This document shows positions 8,163 to 16,013 of a DNA stretch of 36,620 nucleotides, piece after piece (position 1 is the stretch's first letter; every line of letters starts with the position of its first letter). Origin of the DNA: Chitinophagaceae bacterium. Its GTDB lineage: Bacteria; Bacteroidota; Bacteroidia; Chitinophagales; Chitinophagaceae. The translations under genes were made by a program, and so were the position numbers. The stretch is from the NCBI GenBank assembly GCA_947381435.1, contig CANCVE010000036.1, positions 1-36,620 on the forward strand, read 5' to 3'. The notes under the pieces were generated by a model that worked only from the letters and a program-made list of their open reading frames with translations, ran no database searches and was not told the origin of the DNA.

Positions 8163-9662
8163 CTAATTGATGATTGTAAATGGTTTTAATGCATCTGCAA
8201 GTACTCGATCATTACTAAGTCTAGGCACTTTATTTTGCCCTCCAAGCTTGTTGATACTCTTCATGTAATCAATAAAACCATTCTTCTTCATTCTGTTTAT
8301 GCGCAAGGTTTGTAAAATATTGCCTGCTATCAAATCATCATAATAAACATTCTTTTTTCGGAGGTTAGCATCAACTTTATTAGTAAAATTTGCTAGATTT
8401 TCAGGTTCGTTTTCAAACTCTACAAACCATTCATGATAGCTTTTGCCTTCTCCCTGTTGCACAAAAGGAGCTACAGTAAACTCAGTTATTTTCACATTTT
8501 CTTCTTGTGCTGCTGCCATTAGGGCTGCTTCTACTTCTTCGCCTATAACGTGTTCTCCAAATGCAGAGATAAAGTGTTTTATTCTTCCCGAAACGATGAT
8601 TCTGTAAGGATTCAAGCTAACAAACTTCACCGTGTCCCCAATATTGTAGCCCCAAAGTCCTGCATTACTATTAATGATTAATGCATAATTCTCACCTAGT
8701 TTCACATCCTTCAAGCTAAGGCGAATAGGATTTTCGGAGAATATCTCACCGGCAGGAACAAACTCAAAATAGATCCCACTATTAGTATTAAGCAGTAAAC
8801 CTTCAGACTTCTGAGTATCTTGAAAAGCGAAGAAGCCTTCACTTGCAGGAAATAATTCGATGGTATCTACTCTTCTGCCAATACTTTCAAACAGTTTGGC
8901 CTTGTACGGCTCAAAGTTTACGCCTCCTTGAACCAACAGGTTGAAGTTGGGAAATAAATCACCCACTTTTTTTCCGCTCTTTTGGTGCAATCTATCAAAA
9001 TACATCTGTACCCAAGGTGGAATACCGCTTATAAGGGTCATATCTTTCGATATAGTTTCTCCTACTATTTTATCTAGTTTTGTTTCCCAGTCGTCAATGC
9101 AATTGGTTTCGAAACTGGGTAACTGATTGCCGCGTAAATATTGTGGAATATGATGATTTACAATGCCACTAAGCCTACCAGTAGGAATGCCGCCTACACG
9201 TTCTAGTTCTGGCGATCCACTCAAAAAGATCATTTTGCCGTTCACAAATTGCTTGTTGCCAGTCTCTGCCAAATAACAAAGAAGGGCATTTCGTGCCGAA
9301 TTGATATGGTTATGAATGGAATCTTTGGATATTGGAATATATTTTATTCCACTTGTAGTTCCACTCGTTTTTGCCAGATAAATAGGCTTCCCCTTCCACA
9401 ATATGTTTTGTTTTCCTTCTTTTACCAGACTGATATATCCCTTAATTTGCTCATAATCTCTTACAGGTATTGCTTTAGAAAACTCTTGATAGTTATTAAC
9501 TTCAGATAGGTGGTGTTCCTTGCCAAAAACAGTTTTTCTACCTGTTTCTATCAATTCCTTAAGTATTTGCTCCTGTGTATGCAGTGCAGTAGCAGCGTCT
9601 TTTTGTATCTTCTTATATATGTTGTTGGCAAATGAAACCGCCAAAAGTGATTTAAGATTCAT
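8163..9662 (-). CDS. GH3-like acyl-adenylate-forming enzyme
   Basis: This 499-aa protein resembles the GH3 auxin-responsive family, in the adenylate-forming (ANL) superfamily. The ATP motif is KTSGTTSGIKYIPIS (about 103-117). Further blocks are PASEGFFAFQ, NSNAGLWGYNIGDTVKF and the ISAFGEHVIGEEVEAAL hinge. Plant relatives join amino acids to jasmonate or auxin. The bacterial substrate is not known, so no reaction is assigned. It is the first gene of the operon with dxr and rseP, with a good -7 box just upstream. Confidence 0.88.
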   Translation of the reverse strand: MNLKSLLAVSFANNIYKKIQKDAATALHTQEQILKELIETGRKTVFGKEHHLSEVNNYQEFSKAIPVRDYEQIKGYISLVKEGKQNILWKGKPIYLAKTSGTTSGIKYIPISKDSIHNHINSARNALLCYLAETGNKQFVNGKMIFLSGSPELERVGGIPTGRLSGIVNHHIPQYLRGNQLPSFETNCIDDWETKLDKIVGETISKDMTLISGIPPWVQMYFDRLHQKSGKKVGDLFPNFNLLVQGGVNFEPYKAKLFESIGRRVDTIELFPASEGFFAFQDTQKSEGLLLNTNSGIYFEFVPAGEIFSENPIRLSLKDVKLGENYALIINSNAGLWGYNIGDTVKFVSLNPYRIIVSGRIKHFISAFGEHVIGEEVEAALMAAAQEENVKITEFTVAPFVQQGEGKSYHEWFVEFENEPENLANFTNKVDANLRKKNVYYDDLIAGNILQTLRINRMKKNGFIDYMKSINKLGGQNKVPRLSNDRVLADALKPFTIIN

Positions 9663-9687
9663 GCAGAACCGTTTATTTTAATGCGGG

Positions 9688-9695
9688 CAAAAATA
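9688..9695 (-). promoter_or_regulatory. Bacteroidota -7 promoter box for the GH3-like/dxr/rseP operon
   Basis: The minus strand reads TATTTTTG here, a perfect TAnnTTTG, followed by CCCGC, 26 bases upstream of the ATG. I see no clear -33 TTTG at the expected distance. Confidence 0.5.
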
Positions 9696-9857
9696 GTGTT
9701 GTTGGCTTTGGATAATTGCTAAATATTATTTTTTAGCAAAAAAGAGAATAAATCAAATGCAATTTAATTCAAGTTATCACCAATCAGACCCCACTTCAAA
9801 GCAACTTTATAGCACTTAAAATCAGTCTATCTTACTTCAAAACCAGGTAGATTCGTC

Positions 9858-9877
9858 TTGTAACCAATTGGTTACAA
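9858..9877. repeat. Perfect 20-bp palindrome TTGTAACCAATTGGTTACAA (copy 1)
   Basis: Exactly self-complementary. The same 20-mer recurs at 10068-10087, and 14 of its bases occur at 10047-10060. It could be an operator for a dimeric repressor or a dispersed palindromic repeat. Confidence 0.85.
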
Positions 9878-10042
9878 CTTAAAACAACGAATATTGATGC
9901 CGAATTTTAGCAGAATAAAGCCAGATTCGATAAATAAAGAGCATAATGCGAGAGAATAGTTCCATAAGACTCGAAGATGTAAGAAAGATTAGGGCTGAAT
10001 TGTCGGTGAATAGGCTGAATTGGGCTCAAAACCACTTCGTTT

Positions 10043-10091
10043 TACCTTGTAACCAATTGGATCAGAGTTGTAACCAATTGGTTACAAGGTA
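10043..10091. repeat. Clustered palindromes forming a larger 18-bp inverted repeat
   Basis: TACCTTGTAACCAATTGG (10043-10060) is the exact complement of CCAATTGGTTACAAGGTA (10074-10091), 13 bases apart. The right half also contains the complete 20-bp palindrome (10068-10087). The transcript could fold into alternative hairpins, or two protein dimers could bind side by side. Confidence 0.85.
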
Positions 10092-10296
10092 TATCCTAGT
10101 AGTTTTAAGCTGTATTTAAATGGTTGTAAATGGTATCTAATTTATTGAATATTAATAATTTGCTGTTAAATAATACTTTTGTTAATAAATAATAAAGTTA
10201 TGAAAATTGACTAATTTAAAGTAGTACTATCTCTTTTAAAAAGTAGTATCACTATTTGCAACGAGCATTCTTATTTTTTTCAATTCCCAAAAAATA

Positions 10297-10304
10297 TATC
10301 TTTG
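10297..10304 (+). promoter_or_regulatory. Candidate -7 promoter box for the PAS protein gene
   Basis: TATCTTTG fits TAnnTTTG exactly and lies 17 bases before the ATG at 10322, leaving only a very short leader. No convincing -33 element is seen in the T-rich stretch upstream. Confidence 0.45.
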
Positions 10305-10321
10305 AAACAAACGGTTGAGAA

Positions 10322-12523
10322 ATGACTAATATAGATGGCATGAATAACGATTTTTTGTTAAATTACTTTAAGCTTTCCCCAACTCCTAGTTTGATACTAA
10401 TCCCGCGATCTGAAAAATTCATCATTTTGGAGGCTAATATTGCCTACTTATCCTTAATTGGCGTAAAGGTTACCGAAATCTTAGGTGAAGAATTCATAGA
10501 TACGTTTAATAATAATGTCATTGCAGAGAATAAATATTCTATGCAAGCATCCTTGCAAAGGGTTTTTACAAACAAAATAGCCGACTGTAGTGGAGTTCAA
10601 CCATTTAAACTTCATAGCGATAAGGATTCTGAAGATTACTTAGTTTACTGGCAAATAGACAATAAACCTTCCTTCTCCAAAGATGGCGAAGTGGAGTATA
10701 TAATACATACCATTACAGATAAAACCAATGAACAAATAAGAGAAATTGCTTTAAAAGAAGCTGAACAAAAGGCAAACTTCCATTTTGAGAATAATCCTTA
10801 TCCCATGATCATTTGGGAATTTGAAACCCTTAAAATATTGAATGTAAATGAAAATACTTTAGAGAAGTACGGCTATACAAAAGAGGAATTTTTAGCGCTA
10901 GATATTACCCAGATAAGACCAATAGAAGATATTCCTCTTATAAAAGAAGCCACTCAGGATATAGAACATTATGGGATGAAACATAAGCGAATTTGGCGTC
11001 ACTTGAAAAAGAATGGCGAATTAATGTATGTTGAAGTAAATGCGCATCTAACACAAATGAACGGAAGGACGGTGTCAATAAACCATATTCAAGACGTTAC
11101 AGAAAAATTTAAAGCAGAAAATGAATTGAGGGATTCGGAACAGAAGTACGAAGCCTTGTTTGTAAGCGCAAATGATGCAATATTCCTTGCTGATGCAGAA
11201 ACTAGAATTTTAACAGACGCTAACGATAAAGCTTGCCAATTGCTTGGCCGAACTAGAGAGGAGGTTATTGGGATGCACCAAAGCCAACTACATGCATCAG
11301 AAGATTTAGAATACATCTCTATGCAATTTGCACGTTTTGTAAATGATGATACATTAAAAAGCGTTGAAGTAGATATAGTTCATAAAGACGGATATAAAAT
11401 ACCAGTTAAAATAAGTGCAGGCAATACATTTCATGTAAATGGAAGAAAATTTGCGGCGGCTTATTTTACTGATCTTACTCAAACAAAAGAAGCTGAAAGG
11501 TTGATTGAAAAAACAACTCGATTATTATTGAAGGCAGAAGGCATCGCAAAAATAGGTAGCGTAGAAGTTAATACTGAAACAATGGAAAGCCTTTGGAGTG
11601 AGGGCTTTAAGCGTATAGTTGGGGTAGATAAGGATGAAGTTGCTTTTAACATAGACGAGTTTTTTGATATCATTTTACCGGAAGATCGTCAAGCCTATTT
11701 GGATTGTCAAAAACGATTAATGGACGGACAAGCAGAAAGTACCATTAATGAGATTAGAATAAAGCGGGTAAATGACAACAAAGAGCGTATTATTTCTATT
11801 AATGGTATTGGAGTAAAAAATAGGGAAGGAAAAACAATCAAACTATTTGGCGTAATAAGAGACATTACAGACAGGAAACAACTAGAAGCAGAGATATTAC
11901 ATAGTCATAATCAGCTTAAAAAGCTAACAAATGAAGTTCCTTTAGGTATACTAAAATTGGATAGCACAGGATTTGAAAAGCCCACAGTAAGCTTTGTAAG
12001 TAAGGGAATAGAACGCGTACACACCGGTTTAACCGCGGAGTCTGTTATGGAAAATGCTAATCTTTTGTATGAAAGAGTTCATCCAGATGACATTGAAATG
12101 GTGATAACAAGTAGTAATAATAGCATATCAAATATGAAGGATGTAGACATAGAATTTAGATCTATAGAATCTGATAATCATATTAAATGGATACGCCTTG
12201 TATATCACCCAGAAAGAAATGAAGATGGAACTATTTCTCAATATGGTTATTGTCATGATATTACCAAAGAAAAAATGATGATGCAGGCATTGACGAATCA
12301 AAATAAAGAATTAAGAGAAATAGCCTGGATACAATCTCATATACTCAGAGCCCCTGTAGCAAAACTGATGGGCTTGGCTGATTTGATAAGTAGAGGACTT
12401 GTAACTGATAACCTCGACTTTTTTATGGAATCTATAACCGCCACCTGCAACGAACTAGACGAAGTTGTTCGTGAAATAGTAGCTAAAGCAAATAAAATTG
12501 AGGAAGAAGATAATTTTATATAA
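10322..12523 (+). CDS. Multi-PAS sensor protein with histidine-kinase dimerisation helix but no ATPase domain
   Basis: The 733-aa soluble protein has about five PAS-type modules (roughly 8-130, 145-265, 270-390, 395-520, 525-650). Links between them include HTITDKTNEQ, NHIQDVTEKFK, FTDLTQTKEAE, FGVIRDITDRKQ and CHDITKEKMM, the typical ends of PAS/PAC units. The last 70 residues form a DHp-like helix pair with WIQSHILRAPVAKLMGL, matching the H-box SHELRTPL in position, then stop. No N, G1 or G2 box of an ATPase is present. There is no signal peptide or membrane segment. It may be trans-phosphorylated by another kinase or act as a signal scaffold. It lies upstream of the CAZyme cluster in the same direction, so a regulatory link is possible but unproven. 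Confidence 0.88.
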   Translation: MTNIDGMNNDFLLNYFKLSPTPSLILIPRSEKFIILEANIAYLSLIGVKVTEILGEEFIDTFNNNVIAENKYSMQASLQRVFTNKIADCSGVQPFKLHSDKDSEDYLVYWQIDNKPSFSKDGEVEYIIHTITDKTNEQIREIALKEAEQKANFHFENNPYPMIIWEFETLKILNVNENTLEKYGYTKEEFLALDITQIRPIEDIPLIKEATQDIEHYGMKHKRIWRHLKKNGELMYVEVNAHLTQMNGRTVSINHIQDVTEKFKAENELRDSEQKYEALFVSANDAIFLADAETRILTDANDKACQLLGRTREEVIGMHQSQLHASEDLEYISMQFARFVNDDTLKSVEVDIVHKDGYKIPVKISAGNTFHVNGRKFAAAYFTDLTQTKEAERLIEKTTRLLLKAEGIAKIGSVEVNTETMESLWSEGFKRIVGVDKDEVAFNIDEFFDIILPEDRQAYLDCQKRLMDGQAESTINEIRIKRVNDNKERIISINGIGVKNREGKTIKLFGVIRDITDRKQLEAEILHSHNQLKKLTNEVPLGILKLDSTGFEKPTVSFVSKGIERVHTGLTAESVMENANLLYERVHPDDIEMVITSSNNSISNMKDVDIEFRSIESDNHIKWIRLVYHPERNEDGTISQYGYCHDITKEKMMMQALTNQNKELREIAWIQSHILRAPVAKLMGLADLISRGLVTDNLDFFMESITATCNELDEVVREIVAKANKIEEEDNFI

Positions 12524-12702
12524 AGTGATGACAGATAATTATTAATGGCCATTGGATTTGTATAATGGCAATAAATTCAAGTTATTAGCATTCCCAGATT
12601 TTTAAAAGTAGAAAATCTTGTAAACTAATTTCAAAACATGATTGTTCAGGCTTAAAAAAAAATTATATGACGGAGTATGACAGTTGAATAAATATCGGAC
12701 AC

Positions 12703-12709
12703 TATTTTG
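12703..12709 (+). promoter_or_regulatory. Candidate -7 promoter element of the CAZyme cluster
   Basis: ACTATTTTGCCCGCC closely matches the box before the GH3-like gene (ACTATTTTTGCCCGC), with one T fewer. Its position argues against a TTG start at 12707 and for an ATG downstream. Confidence 0.4.
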
Positions 12710-12742
12710 CCCGCCAAATACACGATTGTTATGGCTATTTTC

Positions 12743-14224
12743 ATGTCAAAGATTAAATATCAGGTTGCATCCCTTTTGGGACTCATTACTTTTATCTCCT
12801 CTTTTGCTCAAGTGAGTTTGCCCGCAGTTTTCTCCAACAATATGGTTCTTCAGCGAGATAAACCTGTTGCTGTTTGGGGTAAAGCTACTGCCGGAGATAA
12901 CATTTCGGTATCCTTTGGTAAACAAAAAAAGTCTACCGTTGCTAGTAATGAAGGTAAATGGCAAGTACAGTTAGATGCCATGCCTGCAAATGCTAATCCA
13001 TCCACATTAACAGTAAAAGGAACAAATACTATTGAGCTGACCAATATTTTGGTGGGTGATGTGTGGCTTTGTTCTGGTCAATCAAACATGGAATATACCT
13101 TCGACAGAAAGATTAAAAGGTATGCTCCACCTAAAAAAGGTATAGATAGTGCAGCAGAGGAACTGACTGCTACCAAACCCGATGCCATCAGGTATTTATA
13201 TGTAGAAAAGAACTTAAAGAAGGAAGATTTACCTACCAATGGTTGGGTGAATGGTAATGATACCAATGTGCGTTTTATTTCTGCAATTGGTTATTTTTTC
13301 GCTAAAGAGATCTTTGCCAAAACACATGTCCCAATTGGTATCATCTCTTCTTCATGGGGTGGAACAAGGGTAGAACAATGGACACCAGATTGGGCTTACA
13401 AACAATCACCAATATTTAAGGATTCAGCAACTACGCCTAAGTTCAAAATAGATGGCATGCACCCTGGGCAAATGTTTGATAAAATGATGTTACCAATGAT
13501 GCCTTACACCATAAAAGGAATGTTATGGTATCAAGGAGAATCGAACTGTATGGTGGAAGACCAAGCAACCTATCCTGTTAAGATGGAGTTGATGATTAAC
13601 ACTTGGAGAGACTTATTTCACGATAAAAAAATACCTTTCTACTTCGTTCAGATTGCTCCACACAAATACACTTCAAGACTAAAAGATGCAAAACCTCATA
13701 CAGTAGAATCATTACCACTAACGTGGGAAGCACAAACCAAAAACTTATCCATTCCCTATACTGCAATGGTGGTTACAACTGATTTGGTTGATGATTTGAC
13801 CAATATACATCCATCGTACAAATGGACAATTGCTCATCGGTTGGCTTTGTGCGCCTTGGCAAAAGATTATAAGCAAAAGATTGTTTATTCGGGTCCAGCC
13901 TATCAATCAATGAAAATTAAAAAGAATACCATAGAACTAAGTTTTAACCATGTGGGAAGTGGATTGATTTCAGGTGATGACCAACCATTAACCTGGTTTA
14001 CCATTGCAGGTGCGGATAATCAATTCGTGCTTGCAAAAGCTACTATTAAAGGAGATAAGATTATTGTGGAAGCTGATTCTATTGCCAAGCCAACGCAAGT
14101 TCGTTTTGCGTGGGATGAATCTGCACAACCAAATTTGTTTAATAAGGAAGGCTTGCCTGCATTGCCTTTCAGAACATCAACAAATGTTTCTATTCAGGAG
14201 GATTTTAACCACAAAGTGCACTAG
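12743..14224 (+). CDS. Secreted SASA-type carbohydrate O-acetylesterase (sialate O-acetylesterase-like)
   Basis: The enzyme removes acetyl groups from sugars. The family name comes from sialate esterase, but many relatives act on plant polysaccharides. From the ATG at 12743 the protein has 493 residues. It has a signal peptide (MSKIKYQVASLLGLITFISSFAQ), an N-terminal beta domain (NNMVLQRDKPVAVWGKA), the nucleophile Ser in LVGDVWLCSGQSNMEY (about S114), SSSWGGTRVEQW, MLWYQGESN, and the Asp/His region DDLTNIHPSYK. The frame extends to a TTG at 12707, but that overlaps the likely promoter; an ATG at 12731 is also possible. It is the first gene of the plus-strand degradation cluster, where it would strip acetyl groups that block the glycosidases. 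Confidence 0.88.
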   Translation: MSKIKYQVASLLGLITFISSFAQVSLPAVFSNNMVLQRDKPVAVWGKATAGDNISVSFGKQKKSTVASNEGKWQVQLDAMPANANPSTLTVKGTNTIELTNILVGDVWLCSGQSNMEYTFDRKIKRYAPPKKGIDSAAEELTATKPDAIRYLYVEKNLKKEDLPTNGWVNGNDTNVRFISAIGYFFAKEIFAKTHVPIGIISSSWGGTRVEQWTPDWAYKQSPIFKDSATTPKFKIDGMHPGQMFDKMMLPMMPYTIKGMLWYQGESNCMVEDQATYPVKMELMINTWRDLFHDKKIPFYFVQIAPHKYTSRLKDAKPHTVESLPLTWEAQTKNLSIPYTAMVVTTDLVDDLTNIHPSYKWTIAHRLALCALAKDYKQKIVYSGPAYQSMKIKKNTIELSFNHVGSGLISGDDQPLTWFTIAGADNQFVLAKATIKGDKIIVEADSIAKPTQVRFAWDESAQPNLFNKEGLPALPFRTSTNVSIQEDFNHKVH

Positions 14225-14361
14225 GAAAAACAAAGGACACTTAGGTTTGAATAGCTATTTTACAAAAATATACCCTATAATCCTAGTGTTCGTGGAGAAA
14301 ACCTTGTGTTCCTTTTGGTAAAAATACGCTTAACTAATACCTTACTAATTATTTGAAATTT

Positions 14362-15786
14362 ATGAGAAAAAGTTTGTTTGCTTGTGTTTTGATGATGATG
14401 TTTAGCGTGCAAATTACTAACGCACAGAACTTGGATTGGGTGCCTAAAGTAGGAGCTAAATCTTTTCCTTCGGTTAAAAAAGTCTTTTGGGTGAATGATT
14501 ATGGTGCAAAGAATGATGGCGTAACCGTAAACTCTGTCTTTATTCAGAAAGCCATTGAAGCGTGTTCTAAACAAGGTGGTGGTATCGTAAGTTTTAAATC
14601 GGGTACTTATGTAAGCGGTTCTATCTTTTTGAAAAGTAATATTCAATTGAGAATTGATAGTGGCGTAACCATACTTGGTTCTCAAAACTTTGATGATTAT
14701 CCAGAGATTCAAACACGTATTGCAGGGATAGAAACTAAATGGCCTGCGGCTTTAATAAATGTAATTGATGCTAAGAATGCCGCAGTTACCGGTAAAGGAA
14801 TTGTAAATGCAATGGGTAAGTTTTGCTGGGATAAATACTGGTCGATGCGGAAGGATTACGATAAAAGAGGCTTGCGTTGGATAGTAGATTATGATGCAAA
14901 ACGTGTACGCACACTCCTTGTGCAGAATGCTTCGGACATAAGCATCAAAGAAGTAACGTTTAAAAACGCTGGCTTCTGGACGGTTCAGTTATTGTATTCT
15001 CATAACCTGACTGTTGACGGGGTTATTATTAAAAATAACGAAGATGGCAGTGGACCAAGTACCGATGGTATTGACATTGATTCTTCTACTTGGGTGTTGA
15101 TTCAGAATTGTGATATTGACTGTAACGATGATAACTTCTGCCTGAAAGCAGGTAGAGATTGGGATGGATTACGGGTAAATAAACCAACTGAATATGTGGT
15201 TATCAGAAAGAGTGTTGCCAGAAGAGGAGCAGGTTTGGTAACGCTTGGTAGTGAAACATCGGGAGGTATACGCCACATTTTGGCTACTGATTTAAAAGCA
15301 ACGAATACCGACAATGGCTTGCGCATTAAGTCTGCCTTTACAAGAGGTGGCACTATTGAGGACATCTATTTTCAAAACACAGTGATGGATTCTGTGAACA
15401 ATGCCTATCAGTTTAACCTAAATTGGTATCCTGCTTACAGTTATTCTGAATTGCCAAAGGGGTATAATTACGATTCTGTTCCCGCACATTGGAAAGCCAT
15501 GCTGCACAAGGTTACACCTGCGGAGTTAGGTACACCTCATGCTAAGAATATCTATATCTCCAACGTTAAGGTAACCAATGCAACCACTGCTTTTGTGGGT
15601 AATGGTTATGAGAAATCGTTGTTGGAGAACTTCGTATTTACCAACTGTAGCATACAGGCAACTTCTTTGGGCACGCTTGAATTTACTAAAGGATGGAAGT
15701 ACAACAATGTAACCATTGATGTAGATAAAAAGCCTGCGCCAGTGAAATCTGCTGATGGAATTGAGCACTCTGAGCGTTTGAAATAA
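14362..15786 (+). CDS. Secreted glycoside hydrolase family 28 (polygalacturonase-like)
   Basis: GH28 enzymes hydrolyse galacturonic-acid links in homogalacturonan or rhamnogalacturonan. The 474-aa protein has a signal peptide (MRKSLFACVLMMMFSVQITNAQ) and a right-handed beta-helix. Catalytic-region motifs are STDGIDIDSS (D235), NDDNFCLKAGRD (D256/D257) and GLRIKSAF, the RIK motif. Classical NTD is STD, and the GHG block is replaced by LGSETSGGIRH, common in bacterial exo-type or rhamnogalacturonan-type GH28. The start is the ATG at 14362; a TTG nine bases earlier is in frame but adds nothing. It precedes GH78, consistent with rhamnogalacturonan as substrate (inference). Confidence 0.92.
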   Translation: MRKSLFACVLMMMFSVQITNAQNLDWVPKVGAKSFPSVKKVFWVNDYGAKNDGVTVNSVFIQKAIEACSKQGGGIVSFKSGTYVSGSIFLKSNIQLRIDSGVTILGSQNFDDYPEIQTRIAGIETKWPAALINVIDAKNAAVTGKGIVNAMGKFCWDKYWSMRKDYDKRGLRWIVDYDAKRVRTLLVQNASDISIKEVTFKNAGFWTVQLLYSHNLTVDGVIIKNNEDGSGPSTDGIDIDSSTWVLIQNCDIDCNDDNFCLKAGRDWDGLRVNKPTEYVVIRKSVARRGAGLVTLGSETSGGIRHILATDLKATNTDNGLRIKSAFTRGGTIEDIYFQNTVMDSVNNAYQFNLNWYPAYSYSELPKGYNYDSVPAHWKAMLHKVTPAELGTPHAKNIYISNVKVTNATTAFVGNGYEKSLLENFVFTNCSIQATSLGTLEFTKGWKYNNVTIDVDKKPAPVKSADGIEHSERLK

Positions 15787-15801
15787 GTACCTGTAAAACA
15801 A

Positions 15802-16011
15802 ACATTGGTAGGTGTTGATTCAACATTGATATTTGTGACTTCTACATTGATATGTGTGAAGTAAACATTGGTATGTGTGAAGTAAACATTGGTATCTGTG
15901 ACGTCTTCATTGGCATGTGTCGAGCAAACATTGGAATGTGTGAAGTAAACATTGGTATGTGTGAAGTAAACATTGGCATCTGTGAAGCAAACATTGAACA
16001 TTATATGGTAA
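15802..16011 (+). repeat. 21-bp tandem repeat array (about 10 units) in front of the GH78 gene
   Basis: Ten contiguous 21-bp units begin with ACATTG and follow a core like ACATTGGTATGTGTGAAG. Units 3, 4, 7 and 8 are nearly identical; units 1, 2, 5, 6 and 9 have point changes; unit 10 is only partly similar. All keep exact 21-base spacing. Because 21 is a multiple of three, the plus frame reads as a heptapeptide repeat (VNIGMCE) through most units, and the minus strand is open too (NVYFTHT). The array fills the gap between the GH28 stop and the GH78 start. It is more likely noncoding leader DNA than a coding extension, since the GH78 signal peptide begins only after it. Confidence 0.93.
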
Positions 16012-16013
16012 AT

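Larger units (their letters stand above)
9663..10321. other. 660-bp divergent intergenic region with repeated palindromes
   Basis: This region lies between two genes that read away from each other. No supported protein gene is present. The longest frame I could trace (58 codons, ATG near 9946) runs through the palindromes and translates them as a repeated CNQL peptide, so it is likely spurious. The region holds the -7 boxes of both flanking genes and the palindromes listed separately. Confidence 0.6.

Noticed and set aside
9946-10122. 58-codon frame in the 9.7-10.3 kb gap
   Set aside because: Half of it translates the palindromic repeats; no homology or start signal.
12707-12742. TTG start for the SASA esterase gene
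   Set aside because: It falls on the likely promoter box; downstream ATGs give a proper signal peptide.
15802-16011. CRISPR array
   Set aside because: Units are contiguous 21-mers without spacers, and no cas genes are present. The same applies to 31073-31261.
15852-16013. N-terminal extension of the GH78 protein through the repeats
   Set aside because: A standard signal peptide begins at 16014 after the repeats; an extension would bury it.
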